This document shows positions 23,856-33,065 of a stretch of 64,000 nt of DNA, in pieces (positions within the stretch are counted from its first letter, which is position 1; every line of letters starts with the position of its first letter). The translations under genes and the position numbers were made by a program. The DNA is taken from the NCBI GenBank assembly GCA_040768925.1, contig JAXGLZ010000003.1:310001-374000 (forward strand), read 5' to 3'. The notes under the pieces were generated by a model. It was not told the origin of the DNA and ran no database searches. It worked only from the letters and a program-made list of their open reading frames with translations. The DNA comes from CALNBC01 sp040768925. GTDB lineage: Bacteria > Bacillota > Clostridia > Christensenellales > CALWSW01.

Positions 23856-26800
23856 ATGGCAAAGACTATGACCATCGACGGCAATACCGCTGCTGCCCAT
23901 GTGGCTTACGCTTTTTCCGACGTTGCCGCCATCTATCCCATTACTCCCTCCTCGCCTATGGCCGAATCCATGGACGAATGGGCCGCTAACGGCCGCAAGA
24001 ACCTGTTCGGCCAGACCGTGAAGGTCACCGAGATGCAGTCCGAAGGCGGCGCCGCCGGCGCTGTTCACGGCTCTCTTTCCGCCGGCGCCCTGACCAGCAC
24101 GTTTACGGCTTCCCAGGGCCTGCTCCTTATGATTCCCAACATGTACAAGATCTCCGGCGAGCTTCTGCCATGCGTGTTCCACGTGTCCGCCCGCGCCCTC
24201 GCCGCCCATGCTTTGTCCATCTTCGGCGATCACAGCGACGTTATGGCCTGCCGCCAGACCGGCTTTGCGCTGCTGGCCTCCGCCTCGGTGCAGGAAGCCA
24301 TGGACCTTGCCCTGGTTTCGCATCTTTCCACCCTGGACTGCCGCGTGCCTTTCGTGCATTTCTTCGACGGCTTCCGCACCTCCCACGAGATCCAGAAGAT
24401 CGAGGCCATCGATTACGAAGACATGGCGAAGCTCACCAACTGGGACGCGATCGACGAATTCCGTAAGAGCGCCCTCAACCCCGAGCATCCCATCATGAAG
24501 GGCACCGCCCAGAACCCGGACATTTACTTCCAGAACCGCGAAGCCGCGAACCGCTTCTATCTCGCGATTCCCGCCCTCGTCCAGAAGAATATGGACAAGG
24601 TGGGCGAGCTGACCGGCCGCAACTACAAGCTGTTTGACTATATCGGCGCGCCGGACGCCGAGAGCGTCGTCATCTGCATGGGTTCCTCCTGCGACGTTGC
24701 GGAAGAAACCATCGAATACCTCAACAAGCGCGGCGGCAAGTTCGGCGCCATCAAGGTCCGCCTGTACCGCCCCTTCTCCGCCGAGCATTTCCTTTCCGCC
24801 ATCCCCGCTTCCTGCAAGCGCATCGCCGTGCTGGACCGCACCAAAGAGCCCGGCGCCTTCGGCGAACCCCTTTATACGGACGTCTGCTCCGCCCTGATGG
24901 ACGCCGGCCGCGGAAACATCCGGGTCGTCGGCGGCCGCTACGGCCTGGGTTCCAAGGAATTCACCCCCACGATGATGAAGGCCGTTTTTGACAACCTGGA
25001 AGGCGAGCTGAAGAACCACTTCACCGTCGGCATCGTGGACGACGTGACCAACACCTCCCTGCCCTTGGGCAAGACCATCGACGCTTCGGCCGAGGGCGCT
25101 TATTCCTGCAAGTTCTACGGCCTCGGGTCCGATGGCACCGTCGGCGCGAACAAGAACTCCATCAAGATCATCGGCGACCATACCGATATGTTTGCCCAGG
25201 CGTATTTCTCCTATGACTCCAAGAAGTCCGGCGGCTTCACCGTCTCGCACCTGCGCTTCGGCAAAAAGCCCATCCAGTCCCCCTATCTGATCGACAACGC
25301 GGACTTCGTCGCCTGCCACAACCCCTCCTATGTCACCCGGTACGACATGACCGGCGCGGCAAAGGAAGGCGGCGTGTTCCTGCTGAACAGCCCCTGGAAC
25401 ACCGTCGAGGAACTGGACGCCAACCTGCCCGCCTCCATGAAGAACGACATCGCGAAGAAACACCTCCGCTTCTATAACGTGGACGCGATCTCCGTCGCCC
25501 GTTCCGTGGGTATGGGCGGCAGGATCAACACCGTCATGCAGGCCTGCTTCTTCAACGTCGCCGGCATCATCCCCGCCGCCCAGGCGATCGATTATATGAA
25601 GCAGTACGCCAAAAAGTCTTACGGCAAAAAGGGCGACGCCGTGGTCAAGAAGAACTACGACGCCATCGACGCCGCCGTCGGCTCCCTGGTGGAGATCAAG
25701 TATCCCGAATCCTGGGCCGGCACAACAGAAGGCGCGCTGCCCGAGCGCGTTGAGGCCACCGAATACTACAGGAACGTCGTCGCTCCCATCCTGGGCCAGC
25801 GCGGAGACGATCTGCCCGTTTCCACCTTCATCGGCCACGAGGACGGCGCCGTGCCCATGGGCACCTCCAAGTACGAGCGCCGCGGCATCGCGGTGGAGAT
25901 CCCCGTCTGGCAGGCCGAAACCTGCATCCAGTGCAACCGCTGCTCCATCGTCTGCCCCCACGCCTGCATCCGCCCCTTCCTGGTCAAGGAAGGCACCGAG
26001 GTGCCGTTTGAAACCAAGAAGGCCATGGGCAAGGAGTTCGAGGGATACAACTTCCGCATCCAGGTCACCCCTTACGACTGCACGGGCTGCGGAAACTGCG
26101 TGATTTCCTGCCCCACCGTGAGCAAGGGCACCCTGAAGATGGCCCCCTTCGACGAAGTCAAGGACCGCGAGGACGCGAACTGGGCCGCCGCCCTTGCCCT
26201 GCCCAGGTTCGATATGGCCGGCCTTAACGTCAACAACATCAAGAACAGCCAGTTCCTCCAGCCGTTGTTCGAATTCTCCGGCGCCTGCGCGGGCTGCGGC
26301 GAAACGCCGTACATCAAGCTGGTCACCCAGCTGTTCGGCGACCGCATGATCATCGCGAACGCCACGGGCTGCTCCTCCATTTACGGCGGTTCCGCCCCCA
26401 CCTCCCCCTATACCGTCAACGAAAAGGGCCACGGCCCCGCATGGGCGAACTCCCTGTTCGAAGACAACGCGGAATTCGGTTTTGGCATGAACGTCGCGGT
26501 GCAGCAGCGCCGCCAGAAGCTGGCCGAGCTCGTCAGGGAGCTTGCGGCTCATACCGACGACGCGGAGGACAAGGCCGCCTGCGAGGAATGGCTCGCCAAT
26601 ATGGACGACGCCGCGATCTCCCGCGCCGCCGGCGAAAAGGTGCTTGCCGCCGCCAAGAAGGGCGCCGACTGCGACACCTGCAAGGCCATCGTTTCCATGT
26701 CCGACCTGCTGACCAAAAAGTCCGTCTGGATCTTCGGCGGCGACGGCTGGGCCTATGACATCGGCTACGGCGGGCTGGACCACGTCCTCGCCCAGGGGCA

Positions 26801-27359
26801 GGATGTCAACGTCCTCGTCATGGATACCGAGGTGTATTCCAACACCGGCGGCCAGTCCAGCAAGGCGACCCCCACCGGCGCGGTGGCGAAGTTCGCGGCC
26901 GGCGGCAAGCAGGTCAAGAAAAAGGACCTCGGCGCGATCGCGATGACTTACGGCTACATTTATGTCGCCTCCGTCAGCATGGGCGCAGACCCCGCCCAGG
27001 TGGTCAAGGCCATTGCCGAAGCCGAGGCGTACAAGGGCCCGTCCCTGATCATCGCCTACTCCCCCTGCATCAACCACGGCATCAACATGGGCCGTTCCCA
27101 GGCCGAAGCCAAGGCCGCGGTGGAAGCGGGCTACTGGCACACCTACCGCTACAACCCGGATCTTGCCGAGGAAGGAAAGAACCCCTTCATCCTGGACAGC
27201 AAGCCCCCGAAGGCCGAATACAAGGACTTCATCATGGGAGAGGTCCGCTATGCTTCCCTGACCAAGCTCTTCCCCGAAACCGCGAAAGTCCTGTTCGACA
27301 GGGCCGAAAAGGAATCCAAGGAAAAGCGCGCGTACTACGAGAAGCTGGCCGACAAGTAA
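23856..27359 (+). CDS. nifJ: Pyruvate:ferredoxin (flavodoxin) oxidoreductase, single-chain
   Basis: 1167 residues, the homodimer-type length. It oxidises pyruvate with CoA to acetyl-CoA and CO2 and reduces ferredoxin. Domains in order: pyruvate-binding domain I (YPITPSSPMAESMDEW near residue 28), CoA-binding and gamma domains, a two-cluster ferredoxin domain with CIQCNRCSIVC and CTGCGNCVISC, the proximal-cluster cysteines CAGCGET, and the thiamine diphosphate site GDGWAYDIGYGGLDH with NTGGQSSKATPTG. The start (MAKTMTIDGN) is preceded by AGGAGG; an earlier in-frame ATG lacks a ribosome site. Codon use is strongly biased to GCC, CTG and AAG, typical of high expression. It supplies the ferredoxin used by the hydrogenase at 55185-60198. 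Confidence 0.98.
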   Translation: MAKTMTIDGNTAAAHVAYAFSDVAAIYPITPSSPMAESMDEWAANGRKNLFGQTVKVTEMQSEGGAAGAVHGSLSAGALTSTFTASQGLLLMIPNMYKISGELLPCVFHVSARALAAHALSIFGDHSDVMACRQTGFALLASASVQEAMDLALVSHLSTLDCRVPFVHFFDGFRTSHEIQKIEAIDYEDMAKLTNWDAIDEFRKSALNPEHPIMKGTAQNPDIYFQNREAANRFYLAIPALVQKNMDKVGELTGRNYKLFDYIGAPDAESVVICMGSSCDVAEETIEYLNKRGGKFGAIKVRLYRPFSAEHFLSAIPASCKRIAVLDRTKEPGAFGEPLYTDVCSALMDAGRGNIRVVGGRYGLGSKEFTPTMMKAVFDNLEGELKNHFTVGIVDDVTNTSLPLGKTIDASAEGAYSCKFYGLGSDGTVGANKNSIKIIGDHTDMFAQAYFSYDSKKSGGFTVSHLRFGKKPIQSPYLIDNADFVACHNPSYVTRYDMTGAAKEGGVFLLNSPWNTVEELDANLPASMKNDIAKKHLRFYNVDAISVARSVGMGGRINTVMQACFFNVAGIIPAAQAIDYMKQYAKKSYGKKGDAVVKKNYDAIDAAVGSLVEIKYPESWAGTTEGALPERVEATEYYRNVVAPILGQRGDDLPVSTFIGHEDGAVPMGTSKYERRGIAVEIPVWQAETCIQCNRCSIVCPHACIRPFLVKEGTEVPFETKKAMGKEFEGYNFRIQVTPYDCTGCGNCVISCPTVSKGTLKMAPFDEVKDREDANWAAALALPRFDMAGLNVNNIKNSQFLQPLFEFSGACAGCGETPYIKLVTQLFGDRMIIANATGCSSIYGGSAPTSPYTVNEKGHGPAWANSLFEDNAEFGFGMNVAVQQRRQKLAELVRELAAHTDDAEDKAACEEWLANMDDAAISRAAGEKVLAAAKKGADCDTCKAIVSMSDLLTKKSVWIFGGDGWAYDIGYGGLDHVLAQGQDVNVLVMDTEVYSNTGGQSSKATPTGAVAKFAAGGKQVKKKDLGAIAMTYGYIYVASVSMGADPAQVVKAIAEAEAYKGPSLIIAYSPCINHGINMGRSQAEAKAAVEAGYWHTYRYNPDLAEEGKNPFILDSKPPKAEYKDFIMGEVRYASLTKLFPETAKVLFDRAEKESKEKRAYYEKLADK

Positions 27360-27382
27360 AACAGGCAACCCCAAAACCCAAA

Positions 27383-27410
27383 GGGCGCGGAGAGTATCCG
27401 CGCCCTTTTT
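27383..27410 (+). terminator. Terminator of nifJ
   Basis: Nine-base perfect arms GGGCGCGGA/TCCGCGCCC, five-base loop, then TTTTT. Confidence 0.88.
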
Positions 27411-27621
27411 CATGTCATCTTAGCCATATGCGCGGCCAGTTCAGCAGGCGCAGGCACTTCACCCTTTCGCGGAATCCCGCGCCAAAACGCCTGTATGCGC
27501 GATCGGGATTCGCCATGCCCGCTGAAATCGCGATTTGGATTTCTTGCAGCACGGTACTCAAAGGAACACCGTTTTGCCTTGCCGTTTCTTTCAACGCACG
27601 GCGCGCTTCTGTCGTATTCAT
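27410..27621 (-). pseudogene. Small Spo0A-C-terminal-domain-like gene with a one-base deletion
   Basis: Reading from ATG at 27621 gives MNTTEARRALKETARQNG, then LQEIQIAISAGMANPD, matching the DNA-binding Spo0A_C-like small proteins of Clostridia. After MANPD the frame leaves the family; in the other frame the expected continuation is present (FWRGIPRKGEVPAPAEL, ending HMAKMT and a TGA at 27410-27412). A single missing base near 27455 therefore truncates or scrambles the C-terminus. Either a recent pseudogene or a consensus error. The intact product would have about 70 residues. Its 3' end overlaps the nifJ terminator. Confidence 0.65.
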
Positions 27622-27777
27622 CTTTGCGCTCTTCCTTTCTGTCTTTCGCAACATGTCTAAAAAGTCTAACAAGACTTATTAGAGCTTATATCGCAATTCT
27701 AATTTATATACGCTATCCATGTCAACAGCTTTTGGCTGCATTTATTCAAAAAACAGCATGGATAGGGGGGTAAGCGC

Positions 27778-28011
27778 ATGGAACCATACGGCACGATCCG
27801 CATTAAGCTGGACGAACTGATCAAGGCGGCGGGGATCAGCAAAAACAAATTGAGCCACCGGGCAGAAATGCAGCGTTCACAGATCAACAATTACTGCAAC
27901 AACAAAATCAGCAGGCTGGATACCGATGTTCTTGCAAGGTTGTGCACGGTTTTGGAATGCGAAATCGGCGATCTGCTAGAGTTTATACCGCCGGACAAGC
28001 GGACCGAATAA
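27778..28011 (+). CDS. Small Cro/C1-type HTH regulator
   Basis: 77 residues and nearly all HTH: TIRIKLDELIKAAGISKNKLSHRAEMQRSQINNYCNNKISRLDTDVL fits the YozG-like (HTH_26) group of minimal XRE regulators. A run GGGGGG lies before the ATG. It faces away from the Spo0A-C-like gene; the AT-rich gap contains AAGTCtaacaaGACTT near 27660-27675, a plausible operator. Target unknown. Confidence 0.82.
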   Translation: MEPYGTIRIKLDELIKAAGISKNKLSHRAEMQRSQINNYCNNKISRLDTDVLARLCTVLECEIGDLLEFIPPDKRTE

Positions 28012-28254
28012 AAAGCGGGGCGCGCCGGCCGAAAGCCCGGATCCGTGCCCTGTTTTTTTGTGCATGGGCTTATCCGATTTCCCGGATGAACGCGGCTTTT
28101 GAAGCATTTATGCCCGAAGGCAAGCTTCACGTCTTTGTGCTTTCTTTTTGTTCGGACCTGCACGTTCCCTTCTTTGTTCACGCATTAAGGGCTGTTTTTT
28201 TTGCCCGCCAAGTAGTATACTATCAGTTAGTGTAGTTTTATGGAGGTATCATAG

Positions 28255-28824
28255 ATGGCAAACCCCATCGCGACCATATTGATGGAAAACGGCGGCGTGA
28301 TCAAGGCGGAGCTTTTTCCCGAGACCGCGCCCAAGACCGTGGAAAACTTTGTCGATCTCGCCAGCAAGGGCTTTTATGACGGCCTTGTTTTCCACCGGGT
28401 CATCAAGGGCTTTATGATCCAGGGCGGCTGCCCTCTGGGCAACGGCACCGGCGGACCGGGATATACAATCAAGGGCGAATTCGCGCAAAACGGCTTTCAA
28501 AACGGCCTGAAGCACACCCGGGGCGTGCTTTCCATGGCGCGTTCCGGCCACCCGGATTCCGCCGGCAGCCAGTTCTTCATCATGACGGAGGATTCCCCCC
28601 ACCTTGACGGCGCGTACGCCGCCTTTGGCAAGGTGACGGACGGCGAAAGCCTTTCGGTGGTGGACGCCATCGTTTCTTCCCGCACGCCCAGGAGCGAGAT
28701 CAACGCGGGCAAACATCCCCAGGCGATCCTCGACGACGGCGGAAACCCCGTGGAAGTGCATCAGGGCAACGTCGACACGCCCCTCGCGGCCCAAAAGATC
28801 AAAAGCATTACGATCAGCAAATAG
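28255..28824 (+). CDS. Cyclophilin-type peptidyl-prolyl cis-trans isomerase
   Basis: 189 residues, cytoplasmic (no signal peptide). The cyclophilin core is clear: FPETAPKTVENFVDLASKG, FHRVIKGFMIQGG (catalytic Arg in FHRV), MARSGHPDSAGSQFFI and LDGAYAAFGKV. It accelerates prolyl isomerisation in protein folding. A TATACT -10 box lies at 28216-28221, without a good -35. A terminator follows. Confidence 0.95.
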   Translation: MANPIATILMENGGVIKAELFPETAPKTVENFVDLASKGFYDGLVFHRVIKGFMIQGGCPLGNGTGGPGYTIKGEFAQNGFQNGLKHTRGVLSMARSGHPDSAGSQFFIMTEDSPHLDGAYAAFGKVTDGESLSVVDAIVSSRTPRSEINAGKHPQAILDDGGNPVEVHQGNVDTPLAAQKIKSITISK

Positions 28825-28851
28825 GCGCTTCTTGACCGCTCTTCAAAAAAA

Positions 28852-28882
28852 GGCGGATGCTCATGGCACCCGCCCTTTTTTT
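28852..28882 (+). terminator. Terminator of the cyclophilin gene
   Basis: Stem GGCGG/CCGCC with a 13-base loop, extended by A7 before and T7 after (28876-28882). Confidence 0.65.
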
Positions 28883-28911
28883 GGGCAATGATTTGGCTCT
28901 TTGGTGTATTT

Positions 28912-30147
28912 ATGAACAAGAACAAGCTTTGGACAAAGGATTTCTCCATCATCACATGGGGGACCGTCATTTCCATGCTGGGGAACGCGGTCTCCAGCTT
29001 TTCATTGGGACTGCTCGTATATGACAACACGGAATCGACCCTTCTTTACGCGTTGTTTTTTGTGGCCGTGTTTCTGCCCCAGCTCGCCGCGCCGCTGATC
29101 GCCGGGCCTTTTTTAGACCGTTTTTCCAGAAGAAAAACGATTTACACGCTGGATTTCATCTGCGCGGGCATGTTTTTTCTTGTCGCTGTTTCCGTCAGCC
29201 TGAATTTCTTTAACTATCCTGTCTACCTGCTCCTTGCTTTGGCGACCGGGGCGATCAACGCCATTTATTCCGTGGCTTACGACAGCTTTTACCCGGATTT
29301 GATCAGCGAGGGCAATTTTTCCAAGGCCTATTCGATCAGCAGCCTCATTTACCCCCTGGCAAATACCATCATGGTCCCCCTGGCCGGATTGGCTTATGAG
29401 ACCATCGGCCTTGCGCCGCTGTTTTTCTTCAACGCGGTTTCCTACCTCATCGCCGCGATCTTCGAAACCCGGATTTCGAAAACGGCGGAAAAGCACAGGA
29501 GGGGCGTTCCCGCCGCGTACCACCTCAGGCAATACAGGGAGGATTTCAGGGAAGGCGCCGCGTATCTTCGGCGCGAAAAGGGCCTTTTGACCATCACGCT
29601 TTATTTCGTCGTGTCCATGTTTTCCGGGATGGCGATGCACGTGGTCATGCTGCCCTTTTTCAAGACCACGCCCGGCCTCACCGTGGCCATGTACACGATC
29701 GTGATGGGCATGTCCACCGTGGGCAGGCTGGTCGGCGGGTTGATCCACTACCGGTTCAAATACCCGGCGCACCGCAAATTCTCGATCGCGATCTTTGTTT
29801 ATCTCACCATTTCGGTGCTGGAGGGCGCGCTGCTGTTCATGCCCGTTTCCGTCATGATGGCGTTCTGTTTTTTGACCGGCGTTCTGGGGGTGACTTCCTA
29901 CAACATCAGGATTTCCGCGACCCAGAACTACATTCCCTGTGACATGCGGGGAAGGTTCAACGGCCTTTTCCTGATGATCACCACCATCGGCACGCTTTTG
30001 GGCCAGCTGATTGCCGGCGTTCTCGGCGACGTCATGCCCGCGCCTTATGTTGTGGCGTGCTTTATGGCGGTCAACCTCCTGGCTGTGCTTTTCATCATGC
30101 TGCCGGGCGGGAAATACGTCAAAAAAATCTACAATCAGGATATTTGA
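28912..30147 (+). CDS. MFS transporter
   Basis: 411 residues with about 12 membrane helices in two bundles and a long central loop (about 195-215). MFS motif A appears as GPFLDRFSRRKTIYTLD between TM2 and TM3. The profile matches macrolide-efflux/enterobactin-type MFS members (MFS_3), so drug or small-molecule export is likely; the substrate is unknown. ATG at 28912 (MNKNKLWTKDF) fits the family N-terminus better than an ATG eight codons upstream. Confidence 0.85.
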   Translation: MNKNKLWTKDFSIITWGTVISMLGNAVSSFSLGLLVYDNTESTLLYALFFVAVFLPQLAAPLIAGPFLDRFSRRKTIYTLDFICAGMFFLVAVSVSLNFFNYPVYLLLALATGAINAIYSVAYDSFYPDLISEGNFSKAYSISSLIYPLANTIMVPLAGLAYETIGLAPLFFFNAVSYLIAAIFETRISKTAEKHRRGVPAAYHLRQYREDFREGAAYLRREKGLLTITLYFVVSMFSGMAMHVVMLPFFKTTPGLTVAMYTIVMGMSTVGRLVGGLIHYRFKYPAHRKFSIAIFVYLTISVLEGALLFMPVSVMMAFCFLTGVLGVTSYNIRISATQNYIPCDMRGRFNGLFLMITTIGTLLGQLIAGVLGDVMPAPYVVACFMAVNLLAVLFIMLPGGKYVKKIYNQDI

Positions 30148-30166
30148 TCTCCCCGATGGAAAACAA

Positions 30167-30199
30167 CAGCCCGGCGCAATGTGCGCCGGGCTGCTATTT
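30167..30199 (+). terminator. Terminator of the MFS gene
   Basis: Twelve-base perfect arms CAGCCCGGCGCA/TGCGCCGGGCTG, three-base loop, then CTATTTT. Confidence 0.85.
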
Positions 30200-30227
30200 T
30201 CCATAAAAAGCGTTAGACGCGCTCCGC

Positions 30228-30464
30228 TCACCCAAACCTTCGAAGCAGCAGCCATATGATCATCACCGCGGCGATGGCAAACCCGATGACGTTCATCGTT
30301 CTTTTCAGGTTCTTTGCCTGCGCGGCGTCGCGGGAGGACGTATAGTACCGCGGCTTCAGTTTTCCCTTGCAAAAGGGGCATTCGGTCATATGGTCCAGCA
30401 CTTCCTTATTGCAGTGCGGGCAGGAAACAACGTGCCTTCTGATGCTTGTTTGCCATTTATCCAT
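30228..30464 (-). CDS. Small zinc-ribbon membrane protein
   Basis: 78 residues. Two CxxC pairs (CPHCNKEVLDHMTECPFC, about 15-32) form a zinc ribbon; a basic linker then leads to one membrane helix near the C-terminus (about 56-75). The ATG follows GGAGGGCAGCGA. No family name is recognised; the role is unknown. Last gene of the minus-strand opp run. Confidence 0.7.
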   Translation of the reverse strand: MDKWQTSIRRHVVSCPHCNKEVLDHMTECPFCKGKLKPRYYTSSRDAAQAKNLKRTMNVIGFAIAAVMIIWLLLRRFG

Positions 30465-30516
30465 TCGCTGCCCTCCGTTTACAGGCGGAGGCGGCACAAA
30501 ATGCCGCCCCTTAGGC

Positions 30517-30792
30517 TTATTTGAACCAGATTTCCGTGCAGAACAGGGTGAACAGCACCATTCCCGCAACGATAACGCCCGCCACGACCATGGCCGCGGC
30601 AACGGCGGAGCGGATGAACCGCCAAAGGTCTTTGCCGTAAAGCTCGTTCGCGTCGGTCCGCGCAGGAGCTTCCCCGTTTTCGGGATCGCATCCCGCGGAG
30701 GGCCCGCCTTCGACGTATCCGGCCATGCCGGGGACGTTCATGTTCGCGATCACGCGGCCGTCGTCGTCATCATACACTTTTTTCTTTTTCAT
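30517..30792 (-). CDS. Small single-pass membrane protein of unknown function
   Basis: 91 residues. The N-terminus MKKKKVYDDDDGRVIANMN is strongly charged, a polar stretch follows, and a membrane helix occupies about 65-90. I recall similar YDDDDGR proteins in Clostridia but no functional name. The ATG at 30792 lies inside the end of oppF, overlapping it by 23 bases, so it is probably translated from the same mRNA. Confidence 0.65.
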   Translation of the reverse strand: MKKKKVYDDDDGRVIANMNVPGMAGYVEGGPSAGCDPENGEAPARTDANELYGKDLWRFIRSAVAAAMVVAGVIVAGMVLFTLFCTEIWFK

Positions 30793-31885
30793 CTGGTATC
30801 TTCGGCCCATCGGCCAGGTTGGTCTGTTTTATTTTCTTACCGTTGTTCCCAGCGCTTCCGGGGAGCTCTCCGCCGCCTGCCATCACTTCCTTGTCATACA
30901 GGTGGCAGACGACCATATGGCCGTTCTCGAGGATGATCTCCTTGGGCGCGACGGACTTGCAAACCTCCATGCATTCCCTGCATCGGGTGTGGAATTTGCA
31001 CCCGGAAGGCGGGTTCGCGGGGGAGGGTATGCTGCCTTCCAGTATGATGCGTTCCATCCTGATCGTGGGGTCCGGCATGGGGATGGCCGAGAACAGCGCC
31101 TTGGTGTAAGGGTGGAGCGGATTGGAGAAAATCTCTTCCTTTTCGGCGTATTCCACCATATCGCCCAGATACATGACGCCCACAGCGTCGGAAATATGCT
31201 CGACCACGGACAGATCGTGGGAGATGAACAGATAAGTCAGCCCGTACTCGTCCTGCAGATCCTCAAGAAGGTTGATGATCTGGGCCTGGATGGAAACGTC
31301 CAGCGCGGAAACAGGCTCGTCGCAGACGATGAATTCGGGGTTGAGGGCCAGGGCCCGGGCAATGCAGATGCGCTGGCGCTGGCCGCCGGAAAACTCGTGG
31401 GGGTAACGATCCTTGTGATAGGGCTGCAGCCCGCAGGAGCGCATGATCTTGGTGATGTATTCGTCGTACTCCTCCGGCGGAACGATGTTGTGCTCGCGCA
31501 CGGCTTCGCCGATGATCTCGCCCACGGGCAGCCGGGGCGAAAGGCTGGAATACGGGTCCTGGAAGATGATCTGGATCCTGGGCCGTATCCTGCGCAGCTC
31601 GCCCCTGGGCAGGGAGAAAAGCTCCGTCCCGTCGAAGATCACCTCGCCGCCGGTCTTTTCCTGAAGGCCGAGTATGGTCTTGCCCACGGTGGTCTTGCCG
31701 CAGCCGGATTCGCCCACCAGGCCCATCGTCTGGCCGCGCCTGATCCCGAAGGAAACGCCGTCCACGGCCTTAACATTGCCCACGACCTTGCCGAACATAC
31801 CGGCTTTGATCGGGTAATACTTCTGAAGGTTTTTGACCTCGAGAATATATTCGCTGGCGCTTTTGCTTCTGTTTTCAGCCATCAT
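30770..31885 (-). CDS. oppF: Oligopeptide ABC transporter ATP-binding protein OppF
   Basis: 371 residues. Walker A GESGCGKTT (about residue 62), Q-loop FQDPYSSLSPR, signature SGGQRQR, Walker B FIVCDEPVSALD and the H-loop SHDLSVVEH are all present. The C-terminal oligo_HPY extension contains CKFHTRCRECMEVC, the cysteine cluster seen in OppD/DppD-type ATPases. It forms the heterodimeric motor with OppD. The ATG at 31885 overlaps the oppD stop; GGAGG lies within the end of oppD. Confidence 0.95.
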   Translation of the reverse strand: MMAENRSKSASEYILEVKNLQKYYPIKAGMFGKVVGNVKAVDGVSFGIRRGQTMGLVGESGCGKTTVGKTILGLQEKTGGEVIFDGTELFSLPRGELRRIRPRIQIIFQDPYSSLSPRLPVGEIIGEAVREHNIVPPEEYDEYITKIMRSCGLQPYHKDRYPHEFSGGQRQRICIARALALNPEFIVCDEPVSALDVSIQAQIINLLEDLQDEYGLTYLFISHDLSVVEHISDAVGVMYLGDMVEYAEKEEIFSNPLHPYTKALFSAIPMPDPTIRMERIILEGSIPSPANPPSGCKFHTRCRECMEVCKSVAPKEIILENGHMVVCHLYDKEVMAGGGELPGSAGNNGKKIKQTNLADGPKIPDEKEKSV

Positions 31886-33056
31886 TGCGCGCCACCTCCT
31901 TATCCGCATGCAAATAGCAGGAAACCACGTGAGTCTTGGAAAGCCTGATCTCCCTTGGATACTCGCCGTTGCACGCGGGAATGCACTTCTCGCACCTGTC
32001 CTTAAAATAGCAGTAATCGGGCATGTTGATCGGGTTCGGCACAGAGCCGGGGATGCTGTAAAGCCGCTCCACGCGCTTGTTTACGACGGGCTTGCTGGCC
32101 ATCAGGCCGATGGTGTACGGGTGGGCGGGGTTTAGGAACACCTCCTGGGCGGTGCCTTTTTCCACGACTTTGCCGGCGTACATCACCACGACGTAATCCG
32201 CCATCTCCGCGATGACGCCCAGGTCGTGGGTGATCAGCATGATGCTGGAGTTGATCTTGTCCTTCAGGGTGCGCAGAAGGTCAAGAATCTGGGCCTGGAT
32301 CGTGACGTCCAGCGCGGTGGTCGGCTCGTCCGCGATGATCAGCTTCGGGCTGCAGGCAAGGGCCATGGCGATCATGATGCGCTGGCGCATTCCGCCGGAA
32401 AGCTCGTGGGGGAACATGCGGTAAACGCCCTCGCCGTTCGCGATGCCGACCATCTCGATCATTTCGAGTGAGCGGGCTTTCACCTGCTCTTCAGCCATTT
32501 CGGGATAATGGAGCTTGATGACCTCGTCCACCTGCTCGCCGATGCGGAAAACCGGGTTCAGGCTGGTCATGGGCTCCTGGAAGATCATGGACATATCCTT
32601 GCCGCGGATATGCTGCATGGCCTCGATGGGCGTTTTGGCGATATCGTAGACCCTGTCGGACCCGGCGAAGCGGACCGTCCCCTTGACGATCTGGCCTTGG
32701 GGCCGCTGCACAAGCTGCATGAGCGAAAGGCTGGTCACCGATTTTCCGCAGCCCGATTCGCCGACGACGCCCACGGTCTTGCCGACGGGGACCTCAAACG
32801 AAACGCCGTCAACAGCCTTGATGGTGCCGATATCGGTGAAGAAGTACGTGTGCAGATCGTCAAACTCGACGACGTTGTTGGGGTCGCGCATCACGGTTGT
32901 GTATTCGGACGGATCGACGTTCTTGCGGTTGCGCCGCTTTTCGATCTCTTTCGTGATCTTGTTGTTTTCTTTGGATATTCTGCGGGCTTCCTTGGCGGAG
33001 ATATAGTTGATCTTTTTGGCCTCGGAACGCTCCTTGTGCCTGCTTAACATACTCAT
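31875..33056 (-). CDS. oppD: Oligopeptide ABC transporter ATP-binding protein OppD with N-terminal extension
   Basis: 393 residues. After an unusual N-terminal segment of about 65 residues rich in Lys, Arg and Glu (KEARRISKENNKITKEIEKR, probably helical), the normal OppD begins at VVEFDDLHTYFFTD. Walker A GESGCGKSV, signature SGGMRQR, Walker B LIIADEPTTALD and HDLGVIAE are intact, as is the C-terminal cysteine cluster CYFKDRCEKCIPAC. I prefer ATG 33056 (after GGTGAGG) to GTG 33065. It follows the oppC stop within ten bases. The extension is not part of the catalytic fold and might contact the permeases. Confidence 0.93.
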   Translation of the reverse strand: MSMLSRHKERSEAKKINYISAKEARRISKENNKITKEIEKRRNRKNVDPSEYTTVMRDPNNVVEFDDLHTYFFTDIGTIKAVDGVSFEVPVGKTVGVVGESGCGKSVTSLSLMQLVQRPQGQIVKGTVRFAGSDRVYDIAKTPIEAMQHIRGKDMSMIFQEPMTSLNPVFRIGEQVDEVIKLHYPEMAEEQVKARSLEMIEMVGIANGEGVYRMFPHELSGGMRQRIMIAMALACSPKLIIADEPTTALDVTIQAQILDLLRTLKDKINSSIMLITHDLGVIAEMADYVVVMYAGKVVEKGTAQEVFLNPAHPYTIGLMASKPVVNKRVERLYSIPGSVPNPINMPDYCYFKDRCEKCIPACNGEYPREIRLSKTHVVSCYLHADKEVARNDG

Positions 33057-33065
33057 CGCCCTCAC

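Noticed and set aside
23703..27413. A 1236-codon open frame on the minus strand opposite nifJ
   Set aside because: It is a shadow of the GC-rich, codon-biased nifJ frame: low-complexity His/Gly/Val/Asp protein, no ribosome site and no known domain.
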